A stretch of DNA of 64,000 nt, taken from NCBI GenBank assembly GCA_019321725.1, contig CM033108.1:15761799-15825798 (forward strand). Direction: 5' to 3'. Position 1 is the first letter of the stretch; the number at the start of each line of letters is the position of its first letter. The notes beneath the pieces are model-generated. The model was not told the DNA's origin and searched no databases. It worked only from the letters and a program-made list of their open reading frames with translations. A program made the position numbers and the translations under genes. Positions 47,582 to 60,665 of this stretch are shown one piece after another. Source of the DNA: Paulownia fortunei. Lineage: Eukaryota; Streptophyta; Magnoliopsida; Lamiales; Paulowniaceae.

Positions 47582-49862
47582 TGTAATGCCCAATTCTCAA
47601 TTATCTCCTACATAGCCAATAATAAGCATTTTCATCAATATCTAATCAATACGTATTATCGGATTATGGCATACAAATAGCATTATAGTATGACCATGAA
47701 TAATTGTTACTATATGCTCCAATTATACTTTAACATGTATTAGTACATGAAATATGAGATCAAACTTTTGTAACATATTCCTTAAGTGCCTTTTTGCAGT
47801 GAAAAGCTTGGTATTTCGATTAAGGAAGATTGATGTGTTGAATGGCCATGAAATGAATTATTTGTATTGTTCCATACTAGTTATATGCTAAAGTGATTAA
47901 TTGCCTAAATATTTACTTTAAATATGTTACATTTGGCTAAGAACTAAAAGTATGCAAAATGGTGCAATTTGATTAGTTGGTTGACTGAGTTGCATGGAAT
48001 CATTATAAATCGCATTGTACTTGATTATAACACCAAAGCATCAATTTTTGTCATCTTCTAGCCCATAAACATGACTTTTGGCATGAGAAAACACCAAGCA
48101 TGATGCAACCAATTATCGCCCTCCACTTACCTCTATTTAAAAGGTAAAAAAAATCATTTTCATCCATATTTCTTGTGGAAGCACCTCAAAAATGACCAGC
48201 CCTTATTCTTCTTAGTTTCTCCCAAATTTCTACACTCTCATACTCACAAAAATTGAATTCAATCCATAGGAATCCATAGAACACAAACTAGAACAAGTTT
48301 CTACCCTTTTTAAGCTTGAAAACCATTGATTTTGATGTTTAATTCCAACTTAATCAAGGTATATTATTTTTTAATGTTTCTTATGATAAATTTGTAGTAT
48401 TTTGGATGGTTACATATTTTAGTATGTTTTTTTATGATTGAAAACTTTAGTAAGTTACATTTGAAGCCAAACCCAAGCTAGTTAAGCTAGTTTTTAGCAA
48501 AATTGATAGTCTTGTGAAATTATTTATTTTACTTGTTTTTATTGATTTTGTAATGCTTATATTATGTTTGAAGGTTCTTACAAATGATTGTGAATAATAG
48601 CAATTATTTTTCTTAATTGAAGGTTAGAATCAATTTAAGTTAGAGCCAAGTTTACGTCATTTTAATTCGGATTGTGTTCATATTTTGTGGGTTGTCCTAA
48701 TAATTATGTTTGAATTATTAGCTTTTCAATGGCTGCCTAGATGTTTAATGTCTTGAATTAGTAGTAAAATATGGAGTATGCATTATTTTTAAGGTTATGT
48801 AATTGATATGGAATTGTTTACAAAAAGATTAAAAAGTGTATATGATTTTAATTAGAATAGACTAAATGATTTATAAAAAGGATATTAAATGGTACATGAT
48901 TTAATTATATTAGGCCTTTAACACATCCTATCTTCCAAAGAGATTGACCTTTTCACTTAGCACAAAGTGGACTTGAGGTAAATTGAAACTTTCATTTGCT
49001 GTATTACAAGAATAATATAATGTTGTTTATGTTTTAATGTGATTGTTATTATTTGTGAAATGATGTGATGTTTGATGCATTTATGGTTTATGAAACATGA
49101 TACTATTAAGGATATAATGAGGTTTTTGAAAAGAAAGTACGGTACTTGATTGATGGTCGGGTAGACAAGGGACATGGGAGGGATCAACAGACCCAACAAA
49201 TGGTGGCAAATACTTGAGGTTGAAAAATCAGTATAGGAAAACCACAATGAATGAGATAGAATACAGCTAATACCTGAGGTTGAAAGACCAAGTATGGAAA
49301 TCCCGTATTACTTCTCTTATTACTCAATCATTATGAATAGGTTTCAAAAACTACGGTCTATCGCTATTAGTTAGGTATCACACTTTAAGGGCCCTAAAGA
49401 ATGATTTATGAATGAAAGTTATTAAATAGAATAATGCACTTAATGATTTATGAGATGTGCATATATGTTATTTGTTATTGCATCAGTTTCACCTTACTGA
49501 GCCTTTAGCTCATTAGATTCATGTGATATAGGTGGAAATATACAGGTTTAGAAGTTGAGTGAGTCTCTAGAGCGGCCGGACAGAGATTTGTTCATATGCC
49601 ATGCTTCAAACTGTTTTGTAGTTTATTTTGAAAACTCTGTTTTGTTTTTAAATAAGCCGTTCTATTATGGTTTTGTAAACAGATATACTTAGTTTTGATA
49701 TATGTATATGGTGTGTTTAAAATGATTCAAGTTCTTTCTCTTATAGCTAAAAATGATAACTTTTATTAAAACCGTAACTCTAATATTGATGAAAAATTAA
49801 TATTTCTTGACTTAACTATATTAGCTTGTTTAGGCTCTGTAGTTAGGTTAAGGGGTGTTACA
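47582..49862 (+). repeat. Solo LTR of family A, forward, with 5-bp target duplication
   Basis: A complete 2281-base LTR, TGTAATGCCC...GGGGTGTTACA. Target duplication aaaca (47577-47581) and aaata (49863-49867), one change. The empty site is preserved at about 57840-57850 in the reversed Athila LTR. Two direct CTTGAGGTTGAAA/CCTGAGGTTGAAA repeats lie exactly 60 bases apart (49213 and 49273). The antisense frame 48957-49247 recurs at 17094-17384 and 58993-59184. Confidence 0.95.
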
Positions 49863-50567
49863 AAATATTTCTTTTTAGGGGATGATGTAACCTTATTTGA
49901 TCCTATGTTTTGAATTCAAAATAATATTAGTTCAAGTTATTTATCTTGTTTGTGTTATCTTTCTTAGTATTGCATCTTGATTATTTGACCATTAATTGAG
50001 AGTGTTTGATGTATGAGAATCGATACTCGAGAGAAGGAACATTATACATGATCATAAAGATAACATAACCTATGAATCATACAGTTGAAAAGCTTATTAA
50101 ACCTTTGATGTTTTGAAGAAGAGTTAGTTAACATTTTGTAGAGTTTTATTCTTGATTTTTTATAGAGATATTCAAATTCATATTGGAACTCATAATCAAT
50201 TCGGCACTCGAGAGAGGGAATTGATGAGCTTACGAATTCTTAACTTACATATGTTATTGACTTAAATTGGTATGTTGTGTAAGAAAGAACATAGGTGATA
50301 ATCAGGTGAGTCATTCCTCTAGAATTTCCTGCTCATAAGGTGTTTGTTTTGTTACTTCTAAGAACTCACTCTTATATTTTGGGAATTTTATCTTATTCTA
50401 CTTTGTTTACCAATCATCACTTGATTTTCTAGATGAAATTAGGACTATATGAACTATAATACTTGCTATAGTTTTTTATTGCAATCCTTATGAATACGAT
50501 ACTCAACTTACTGTTGTAATAAAACTTGATACCGTGTACTTACGATTTGCAAAATATTTTATGAACA
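49863..50567 (+). repeat. Athila-type 3' LTR, part 2
   Basis: Continuation of 46712-47581, matching the reverse complement of 57206-57845. It ends near attttatgaaca at 50567, a usual end for this lineage. The net LTR length without the insert is about 1.57 kb. Copia-2 sequence begins directly after it. Confidence 0.7.
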
Positions 50568-52549
50568 CACGCATTTGATGTGATCATGAAATATGTTGCT
50601 ATAGCTTTGGTCTTAAATAAGCTTCAAGTCAAGGGTTTTTTGAGATGGACATCGAATAGCCCAATAGACTCGCACATACGATATATGCTCACATGAAGAG
50701 GATGTCTCGCTCCAAGGATATTGGCATAGTGACACTAGTGCATATATGCAAGTGCTTGTTAGGGAACAGGTACACTGAACAGGCCCACTAGAAATTCTTA
50801 ACTGGAAACTTATTTGTCAAAATAAGAATTTTCATGTTATGATAGTATACGATTAGTCCTTTGACTTGAGGCACCATGGTAGCCTTGTATATGTCATGTT
50901 TCATTTTGATGTATCTTCTGATTGCTTGATAATCACAAAGGGGATATATTAGATGTTGTATTGATATGTATGGAGGTTAATGAGTGGACAACAATGGATC
51001 TATCATTTATTAGGCATAACAAGTGAATCTCTTACGTTTTCATAGTTCAAAACTCAGAAGTCTTTGGCCAAGACAGGATGAATGTTAGACAGGTGTTTTC
51101 TAACGATTTGTTATAAGTCACTAAAACTTGAAATGGAATCATAGTTATTGAGTAATTAGGGTTTCGACTATTAATCCATGCCCTAAATTTAATTAAGAGA
51201 TTAATTCATGAACGAGCTATGCATGTATGATACTCGTAATTGAAATAAGTTTACTCTGTATTTCACCTAAGTCTAGGTAGTCATGATACACTTGCTAGAT
51301 ATTTTCCATGACTTATGAGGTGAAATTAAGGAGTTCATTTCAATTGAATTAATAAATAGAATTAATTAATCAAAATAATTATTATTCATACATTTCAAAT
51401 GTTGCAAGCCCACTGTTAGCTTAGTTGTGAACCTAAAGAGTCACACACAATTTGAGATGGAACATTTCTAATTTGAAAATTGATCCAAGGGATTGGATCC
51501 AATTAATAAATAGAGATTAATTATTTGGGGCTTAAATTAATTCAAAGAGTTGAATTAATTAGTCAATTAAATAATTGGATTATTTAATTAAATTTAATAA
51601 GAAGGGAACCTAATTAGAGTGAAATAATTATTTGATTGAATCAAATCAATTGTGTAGTCCACAAATTAATTTAATTATTTTACTTAATTAAATAATTAGA
51701 TTATTTAATTGGGCTTAATTTGATTTGGTGGGCTATATGAAATTAATTAATGGTATTTACACTAAGACAACTAATTGAATTAATTGTAGGATTTAATTTT
51801 GAGTCTAAACCCAATTCACAAAGGTCCATTAGAAGAAGCCCATAAAGGTGGTTAAAAAATAATGGAAAGTCAAGAGTTTAGAATTCTTGGGAAACTTTAA
51901 ATATCTGTGGAAGATATGAAAGGGATAAAGTAGGAAGAAGTTTGGATAAATCAAAATATCTTCCAACCAATCAAAAGGAGACATAAAATACCAAGAGTGG
52001 GACTCTTAGAATTTTAAGTCCCCTATTTAAACATCATGACCAAAAATTAAAAGAAGAATTTTAATCCCTCTAATTTTTAGCCATATAGAGAGAGAGAAGA
52101 AAAAATATTTCTTCACTCATCCTTTTTCCCACCAAAAATTTCATCTTTTATTTTAAGTATTAATTCTTTTATCATAAGTTGATTATAAGAATTAATATTC
52201 TCTATACACACTCCATAAACTAGGTTATAAAAGAAATTAGAATTGTTAGTGAAATTTTGATTTTGTGTTCTTACTCAAAGTGTGGACCACTTTAGAGGGG
52301 ATATGCATGGATCCCTGTGAACCAAATTTAGAAAAGGTGCTAGTAATTAATTACTTCATACCTTACAATAGTCGGAATGCATAGAAGAGTATGAATCGAA
52401 ACTTTAATTATTTTACTACACCCATTGGAAATTGCGAGATCGTTAGAAATGACATCGGATCTGGGGTATTGCTATAATTGTTATGTTGTGATTTTTTAAA
52501 AAAATTTAATTTTTTGATGCGCATACTCTGGGATCACGAGAACCCAATA
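50568..52549 (+). repeat. 5' LTR region of copia-2
   Basis: The right end lies just before a copia PBS at 52551. Phrases such as tgttagggaacaggt (50758) and gacttgaggcaccatggtag (50862-50881) are of a kind common in long LTRs of plant copia elements. A TATA-like tatttaa at 52024 and a following agagagagagaag run (52087) fit a promoter and transcript start. The left edge is set by the end of the Athila LTR, and the true LTR start may have been lost. No gene seen. Confidence 0.6.
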
Positions 52550-52550
52550 G

Positions 52551-52563
52551 TTGTATAAGAGCC
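52551..52563 (+). other. Primer-binding site of copia-2
   Basis: ttgtataagagcc is a mutated TGGTATCAGAGCC initiator-tRNA-Met site, placed between the LTR and the leader. Confidence 0.7.
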
Positions 52564-54062
52564 ACAGTTTGCGCAATTCCAATTAGATTCGATTTATGCC
52601 TATGAATTTAATTGTTAAATTCTGATTGGGATAAAATTATTTTGCAATTAATTTAATTATTAAACAAAACATATATGATTGAATTTGATTAGATCAAAAG
52701 AAAAAAAATTACATGGCACAACACCAGATAACATGTTGTGCGTGCTGTTGGCTGCTCATTGACAGCGCCCTCTACATGTCGGTGGCATGCCGTGTGTGCG
52801 ATGCATAGGGATGATGGACATCCTCATCATGTTGAATTGCAAAATTCAAATTTTTTATTTTATAATTAAAGTTTTAATTTTAAAATTTTGAAAAAGGGAT
52901 TTTTCTTGAAAAATCAAGATTTTATTCCAATTAATGAAATTACACTTTAAAAGGATGGTAAATTTACATGCTTTAATAAATTCATATGATGTATTTATTA
53001 GTATGTATGGGATGATCATGGAACCATGTAAACCAATGTGATTGGATTTATTTATCTTTGTATTTTTGAAAATGGGGCATGTGAGTGTCTTATTCTTTCC
53101 TTGTATATACTTTGCATTTTTTAAATGAGAGTAGAGTAAGGTGAGGTTTTTTTCTTAGCTTTTTGGTGGACAAAAAGAAGAATCAAGAGAAGACCTATAA
53201 ATGTATGAGATATATTCATGTAATAGAAATTAGTTTGTATTTCCATTCTATTACCCTTAGATTGACCCAGATCTATTTTGGCTCAAATGGATTGCATAGA
53301 ATTGACCCATGATCATTCGGATTATGTATGTATTTGATGCATGCGTAGGGCTTATTTAATATTTTCAAATGATATGCTTGTTTTCAATTGAATGCAAATG
53401 TATTAAATAAACCAATATTAAAATTAATGAGGTGTTGGTTAAAATAAATACCCTACTTGAATTAAAAAAAATAGGTAAAAGAATTTTTGAATTCTAATTT
53501 CAAGCAAATATGAATAAAATTGGGTTGGACCTAATAATCCATGCCTACAATCAAAAGTAGTTAACATGACGATGCTACCTTACTTTATCATTGGACGTAA
53601 GTCGTGGAATGACTCAGTAATGAAAGCTATGATCTCTACTAAGCATAGTGATACCCATGGGATGGACTCGTCTTTACATTGACTATGAGTTGTGGAATGT
53701 TTTGTTGCTCTATCTACATGGAGGTTTGATGGGTCTTTCTTGACAACTAGTACCATATGGGCTCATAAAATTGGAGTAAATGGAAAAAAGTGAGGTAAAG
53801 TATTTTAAGGGTTGCATGGAGATATAATCGTTAAAAGTTAACTACCTTTCAATATGTTTTATGGGCTCATAAAATTGGAGCATACAACATATTGATTGGG
53901 CCTCAAGCCTACTAGGAAATAAGATTTCCTGAATTTTCATTATGGGCGATGGAATTCGAATAAAATAGTAGGAGATATTTATTACGTAAGACCTTGTTAT
54001 AAATGAATAGGATTTTGAAATGCTAATTTTCTTCCTTTTTAAAATTTGTAGATTATTTATAA
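52564..54062 (+). other. Untranslated leader of copia-2
   Basis: About 1.5 kb between PBS and gag without a supported gene. It includes a short GC-richer stretch at 52740-52830 in an otherwise AT-rich region, and a near-repeat of tgggctcataaaattggag at 53758-53776 and 53869-53887. Confidence 0.55.
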
Positions 54063-54866
54063 ATGGCTAAAAATCACTTGCATCAATTCTGGAAGCTAAT
54101 AAATTAATTGGTCCCAACTACGATGATTGGTTGAGGAACTTTTGGATTGTTTTACAATCTGAAAAGAGAGATTACATACTTCATGTGCTCCCACCACCGG
54201 GTGTGTCGGAAGATGCCAGTGATGAGGAGCTTGCGGATTATCACAAGCTAGTTGATAATGATCTGCAAGAGCGATGCCATATGATGGCATCAATGTCAAA
54301 TGAGTTGTAGAGGTAACATAAGGTACATGCCCATGCACATGATATTTATGTTCACTTACAAGAGTTATATGGAGAACATACTAGGCAGGAGAGATATTAG
54401 ATCTCGAAAGAGCTTTTCAGGACCCATATGATGGAGGGCTCTTCAGTCCATGATTATGGATTGAAGTTGATAGGCCTGATTGAAAGGCTCGAGTCACTTG
54501 AAGTTGTTATGGATAATGAGCTCTATTTAGATCTCATCCTGCAGTCTTTGCCTTCGTTGTTTGACATCTTCATTGTCAACTTCAACATGCATAAAATGGA
54601 AACTAGCTTTCTGGGCTGGTTCACATGTTGAAGACGGTTGAGTTCACTATGTAGAAGGACAAGCCAGTCATGCTTGTTAGATCCTCATCCAACTAAAAGG
54701 CTGTAAAGCCCAAGAGAATGAAGGGGAGCAGAATGCATTCCTCAAAATCTAAAGGCATAAAGCCAATAGGTGGCATCTCCAAGAGTTCCAACAAGACCGA
54801 TGATAAGTGCCACTACTACGATAAACTGGGCATTGGAAGAGGAACTGCAAGGAGTACCATGCGAGC
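54063..54866 (+). pseudogene. Copia-2 gag remnant
   Basis: The ATG at 54063 opens a 14-codon frame. A one-base shift then gives SILEANKLIGPNYDDWLRNF, LQSEKRDYILHVLPPP and ASDEELADYHKL, a UBN2/copia-type gag. It continues MMEGSSVHDYGLKLIGLIER (54428) and LQSLPSLFDIFIVNFNMHK. The zinc knuckle near 54810-54860 has lost its second Cys (CHYY) and a one-base deletion separates it from HWKRNCKEY. Stops at 54307, 54398 and 54629 end any product. Confidence 0.85.
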
Positions 54867-55154
54867 TTGAAGAATTCAGGTATTCATTTTGTTAAAGTTA
54901 ACTTATCAGTTAATGATTTTTCTTGGGTATTGGATACCGGCTGTGGCTCTTATCTTTGCAATGATTTGCAGGTGATGGCAAGAAGCAAGAAGCTAAGTAG
55001 GGGAGAGATAGTCGTGTGGTTGGGGAATGGATCAAAGGTTGTCGCATTAGCTATAGGAAGTGTCAACTTAGCTTTAGGAAATGGAGTAGTTTTAGTTTTA
55101 AAAAATTATCTTTATGTTCCATAGATAATTAAGAACATTATCTCCATTCTTGTT
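54867..55154 (+). pseudogene. Copia-2 protease remnant
   Basis: An 85-codon frame, FSWVLDTGCGSYLCNDLQVM at 54918, carries the DTG active site of the copia aspartic protease. LGNGSKVVALAIGSVNLALG and YLYVP follow, then a stop at 55122 and the usual IIKNIISI continuation. This part is fairly well preserved; the stop separates it from integrase. Confidence 0.88.
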
Positions 55155-56290
55155 TTGGATGGAAAAGGTTTTATTTTTTTAATAAAACATGAAAGTTGTT
55201 CTATTTTTAAATATTCAATTCTAATCACCTCTGGCATATTGATGAATGACTTATATTCTATTACTCCTTATAACTCCTTTTTCCATGTTAAACAAAATAA
55301 AAGAAAAATAGATAATCACAGTTCTCAACTCTTATGGCATGTTAGATTTGGTTATATCTCTAAAAGGAGAATTCATAAGTTGGCCTAATTACTCAATCTT
55401 TCGAGCGAGCAAGGAATGTCAACATATGAGTCATGTCTCAAAAGGAAGATGACCAAATGACCATTTGTTAGACAAGTGGAGCGAGCCAAAGATCTATCGG
55501 ATTTGATCCATTCAGATGTATGTGGGCTACTAAGTATTAGTGCTTGTGGGAACATACACTACTTTATAACTTTTACCGACGATTATTCTAGGTATGGTTA
55601 TGTCTACCTTATGAGGTATAAATCTGAAGTTTTTGAAAAGTTCAAAGAATTCAGATGTGAGGTGGAGAAACAAAGTAGGTTAAGTATCAAGGCTCTTCGA
55701 TCAGATAGAGGAGGTGAATACTTGAACACAAAGTTTCTCGATTATCTAAAAGAGAATATGATTCTCTCTCAATGGACCTCTCCTGCTATTCCTCAACTCA
55801 ACAAAGTTGTGGAGTGTAAGAATCGAACCTTGTTGGTCATGGTCCAATTGATGATGAGTTTCACTTAGCTTGTTCTTTTATTTTGGGGCTATGCTCTTGA
55901 AATGACAACATATCTATTAAATAGAGTGCCATCAAAGTCGATGCTCAAAATACTATATGAGACATGGTGTGGGAAACCACCCTCTTAAAAATACTTTAGG
56001 GTATGGGGGTATGCTGTTTATGTGAAGCAGCAAGTGAGAGATAAATTAGATATGAGATCCAATTTATATAGGTTCATGGGGTATCTAAAGAAATCCATTA
56101 GATACTATTTCTACGACCCTTTGGAACAAAAGATGTTTGTTTCGAGAAATGCCACTTTCTTAAAAGAGGAGTTTCTATTAAATAGAAATGGTGAAGTCAT
56201 AGAACTTGAAGAAATTCAAGAACTTCAGAGCCTCCTAATGGAAGTAGTAACATGCCAACCAATAGAGGCTAGGCCTTCGGACACATAATC
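55155..56290 (+). pseudogene. Copia-2 GAG_pre-integrase and integrase remnant
   Basis: SQLLWHVRFGYISKRRIHKL (55324-55383) is the pre-integrase domain, followed by SCLKRKMTK and a stop where Arg/Ser is usual. The rve core begins LIHSDVCGLLSISACG (55505: first Asp), then FTDDYSRYGYVYLMRYKS and ALRSDRGGEYLNTKFLDYL (second Asp), with Glu expected near VVECKNRTLL at 55811. A stop at 55866 follows. The C-terminal part is MLKILYETWCGKPP and RFMGYLKKSIRYYFYDPLEQ to 56288. The core frame 55476-55868 is open. Confidence 0.88.
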
Positions 56291-56763
56291 TCCTAGGAGA
56301 TCCCATAGGATCTCAAAGCTACCAGAGGGGTACGGCTTTTTATTAGAGAACAAGGAGAATCTCTTATTTGACAGTGATCTAAGGACTTATAGAGAGGTGA
56401 TGTCGAACATCAACTCGAAAAGATGATAAGAAGCCATCCAATCTGAGATAGACTCCATGCACTCCAATAAGGTATAGACCTTGGTGGACGCACCGTAAGG
56501 AATAATTTCCATTAGCTGTAAATGGGTCTACATACAAAAGTTTAGAGTAAATGGAGAGGTAGTGACCTACAAAGCATGATTGATCGCGAAAGATTATACT
56601 CAGAAACAAGGAATTGATTATGGGGAAACTATTTTGCCAGTAGTAATACTTAAATCCATTTGGATACTACTAGCTATATCAACATATTATGATTATGAGA
56701 TATGGTAAATGAATGTGAAGACTACTTTCCTTAATGGAAATATTAAGGAAGAGATCTATTTTA
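56291..56763 (+). pseudogene. Copia-2 reverse transcriptase, N-terminal part only
   Basis: AIQSEIDSMHSNKV (56431-56472), then NGEVVTYKA (56549), TQKQGIDYGETILPVVILKS (56598), and VKTTFLNGNIKEEIYF (56715-56763). This is the RVT_2 start up to the motif before the first catalytic Asp pair. The rest of RT, RNase H and the 3' LTR are missing. The frame runs on without a stop into an Athila-type gag. Confidence 0.85.
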
Positions 56764-57205
56764 TTAAAAATATTTCCGATATTCTTGAAGTAGATTCATT
56801 TACACATCTAGCTACACAAATTTCTTCTCTTTCTGACCAATTTGCAGCTTGGACTTCTTATAGAGCTTCCCAAGGAATGGATTCCATAACATCCACTAGC
56901 ACCTCATTTACGGAAACCAAAGTTGAGAAAAAGGCATCATTGGAGGATTTGCTAAGCACTTTCATTGGCAAAACAAGAGCCCAAATTAATAAGAATGAAA
57001 TAAAGATATATAACATTGAGACTTAATTGGGGCAGCTAGCTTCAAGTTTAGGAAGACAAATTAAATTAATAGAAACTAAAATTGCATAGCTAGCTACTGA
57101 AATGAATGCTCAAAAATAGAATAGAAACTTTCCAAGTGATACAGAAATCAATCAAAGGGAGCATTGCAAAACCATCCAAGAACAACAAAAGGAGGAGTGA
57201 AAAAT
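56764..57205 (+). pseudogene. Athila-type gag C-terminal fragment
   Basis: LATQISSLSDQFAAW, then KASLEDLLSTFIGKTRAQIN, ETxLGQLASSLGRQIK and NFPSDTEINQREHCKTI are the usual phrases of the gag linker of Athila-like gypsy elements, just before the nucleocapsid region. It is open to 57024, then has stops. It lies in forward orientation beside a reversed Athila LTR, so it is not in its natural place relative to that LTR. Confidence 0.75.
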
Positions 57206-58377
57206 ATCTTATCCACAAAGATTGTAATAAAAAGATGTAGCAAGTATTGTAGTTCAAATAGTCATAATTTTATCTAGAAAATTATTTGATGATTGGTAAA
57301 CAAAGTAAAATAAGATAAAAATTGCAAAAGACATGAGTAGAGTTCTTAGAAGCAATACAACAAGCACCTTATGAACAAAAAATTCTAGATGAATGACTCA
57401 CCTAATTATCACCTATGTTTTTTTCTTCCAAAACATACTAATTCAAGTCAACAACACATGTAAGTTAAAAATTCCTAAGCTCATCAATTCCCTATCTTGA
57501 GAGCTAAATTGATTATGAGTTCTAATATGAATTTTAATATCTCTATAAAAATACAATAATAAAACTCTACAAAAGTTCAATGAATTCTTCTTCAAAACGT
57601 CAAAGGTTTCATAAGCTTCTCAACTCTATGATTCCTAGGTTATGCTATCTTTATGATCATATATAATATTCTCTCTCTCAAGTATCCAATCTCATATATC
57701 AAAAACTCTCAATTAATGGCCAAATAATCAAGATGTAATACTAAATAACATAACATAAACAAAATGATCAACTTGAACTAATATTGTTTGGAATTCAAAA
57801 CATAGGATCAAATAAGCTTACATCATCCTCTATAAAAAGAAATGTTTAGTTCACCATGTATGAATATAACTGCAAGAATACATAAGAAAGAACATGAAAA
57901 TTGTTCACCAATTTGTGAAGTGAGAGGAATGGTTGAAGCTATCCTTATCTCCAAGAATGACTTCCTTGTCTCCAAGAATCTCCTCCTTTCGTCCAGCAAC
58001 ACTCCTCCTATCAAGAAAACCTTCTCATATCCAAGAATACCTTGGTCTCTTTGGGGTCCTTAAAATCAGATAGTAGGAATTTTTAGTCCTATGTTTACTT
58101 TTGAACTCCATGTTTTTCATTGAAATCATAGGAATTGGATTTTATAGTAAACATAAAAGTTGTAGATTTATTTCTTTGATTTTTCAATGGATCAAGAATC
58201 AAGTCAATGTGATATTTAAGAAAAGTGTTATGATTGAAATACAAAAAACTGCCATCAGTCTTACGACAATTCAGATTTTTTAATATTTCAACCAAGTTTT
58301 TGGTTTTTTTTCATTTTTTTCTCCTTTTGTCATTACATACATGATTACAAACTAAATACATAAAAAGCAATAAAAAC
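57206..58377 (-). repeat. Athila-type LTR, reverse copy, part 1
   Basis: The reverse complement matches 46780-47581 plus 49863-50480. It reads through the site where the forward copy has a solo LTR A, so it keeps the empty site (about 57840-57850). It is cut at 58377 by another solo LTR A and resumes at 60666. Open frames at 57842-58063 and 58095-58295 are translations of the LTR's ccaagaat-rich stretch, not genes. Confidence 0.85.
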
Positions 58378-60665
58378 TGTAATACACCTTAACCTAACTG
58401 CAGAGTCTAAACAAGCTGATACAGTTGAGTCAAGAAATGTTAATTTTCCATCAATATTAGAGTTATAGTTTTAATAAAAGTTCTCATATTTAGCTATAAA
58501 AGAAAAAACTTGAATCGTTTTAAACACACCATATACATATATCAAAACTGAGTATATATGTTTATAAAACCATAACAGAGCGGCTTATTTAAAAATAAAA
58601 CAAAGTTTACAAAATAAACTACAAAACAATTCGAAGTATGGCATATGAACAAATCTCTGTTCGGCCGCTCTAGAAACTTAGTCAACCTCTAAACCTATAC
58701 ATTTCCACCTGTATCACATGAATCTAATGAGCTAAAGGCTCAGTAAGATGAAACTGATGCAATAATAAATAACATATATGCACATCTCATAAATCATTAA
58801 ATACATTATTTTATTTAATAACTTTCATTCATAAATCATTCTTTAAGGCCCTTGAAGTGTGGTACCTAACTAATAGCGATAGACCGTAGTTTTCGGAACC
58901 TGTTCATAATGATTGGCCAATAAGAGAACTAATACAGGGTTTCCATACTTTGTCTTTCAACCTCAGGTATTAGCTGTATTTTATCTCATTCATTGTGGCT
59001 TTCCTATACTAGTTTTCCAACCTCAAGTATTTACCACTATTTGTTGGGTTCACCGGTCCCTCTCGCATCCCTTGTCTACCTGACCATCAATCAAATACCA
59101 TATATCATTTTCAAAAATCTCATTATATTCTTAATAGTGTCATACTTTATAAACCATAAATGCATCAAACATTACAGCATTTGACAAACAATAACAATCA
59201 CATTAAAACATGAACAAACATTATATGATTCTTGTGATACAACAAATGAAAGTTTCAACTACCTCAAGTCTACTTTGTGGCAAGTAAAAAGACCAATCTA
59301 TTTGGAAGATAGGATGTGTTAAAGGCCTAACATAAACAAATCATATACCATTTAATATTCTTTTTATAAATCATTTAGTCTATTCTAGTTAAAGTTCATA
59401 TACACTTTTCAATCTTTTGTAAATAATTCCATATCAATTACATAACCTTAAAAATAATGCATACTCTATATTTTACTACTAATTCAAGACATTAAACATT
59501 AGGGCAACCATCAAATAACTAATAATTCAAATATAATTATTAGGGTAGCCCCTAAAACATACACAATCCCAATTAACATGATGTAAATTTGGTTCTAACT
59601 TAAATTGATTGTATCATTCAATTAAGCAAACTAATTGCTATTGTTTTCAATCATTCAAAGGAATTTCCAAAAACAATATAAGTATTATAAGATTAATAGA
59701 AATAAGTAAATTAAGCATATTTCACAAGACTGTCAATTTTTCTAAAAACTAGCTTAACTAGCTTGGTTTTGGCTTCAAGTATAACTTACTTAAGTTTTCA
59801 ATCATACAAAAACATACTAAAATATGTAACCATCCAAGATACTACAAATTCATCATATGAAACATTGAAAAAGAATATACCTTGATTAACTTGGAATTAA
59901 GCTTCAAAATCAACGATTTTCAAGCTTGAAAAGGGTGGAACTTGTTCTAATTTGTGTTCTATGAATTCCTATAGATTGAATTCAATTTTTGTGAGTATGA
60001 GAGTGTAGAAATTTGGGAGAAACTTATGAGAATAAGGGATTGTCATTTTTTAGGTGCTTCCACAAGAAATATGGATGAAAATAATTTCTTTGACCTTTCA
60101 ACGAGAGGTAAGTGGAGGGTGATGATTGATTGCATCATGCTTGGTGTATTCTCATGCCAAAAGCCATGTTCATGGGCTAAAGATATGACAAAAATTGATG
60201 TTTTGATGTTATAATCAACGGTAATGCAGTTTAAAATGATTTTATGCAAACTAGTCAACCAACCAATCAAATTACACCATTTTGCATACTTTTAGTTTTT
60301 AGCCAAATGTAACATATTTAAAACAAATATTTAGGAAAATAATCACTTTAGAATGTAACAAGTATGGAGCAATACAAATAATTCATTTCATGGCCATTCA
60401 ACACATCAATCTTTCTTAACCGAGATACCGAGTTTTTCACTGTAAAAAGGCACTTAAGGAATATGTTAAATCAAGAAACAAAAGTTTGATCTCATATTTC
60501 ATGTACTAATGCATGTTAAAGCATAACTAGAACATATAATAACAATTATTCAAGTTCGTGCAATCATGTTATTTGTATGCCATAATTCAATAATACACAT
60601 TGATTAGATGCATATTCATGTAAGATGCTTATTATTGGCTATGTAGGAGAGAATTGGGCATTACA
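58378..60665 (-). repeat. Solo LTR of family A, reverse
   Basis: A complete 2288-base LTR from TGTAATACACC to GGGCATTACA. Likely target duplication aaaac (58373-58377) and aaaat (60666-60670), one change. Outside it on both sides lies reversed Athila LTR sequence, as expected for an insertion. It carries the recurring frames 58993-59184 (+, antisense to the LTR) and 60043-60270 (-, sense). Confidence 0.93.

Noticed and set aside
57842..58063. Ser/Asn-rich frames in the reversed Athila LTR
   Set aside because: Produced by the LTR's repeated ccaagaat units; the forward copy at 47340-47480 has the same units without a shared frame.
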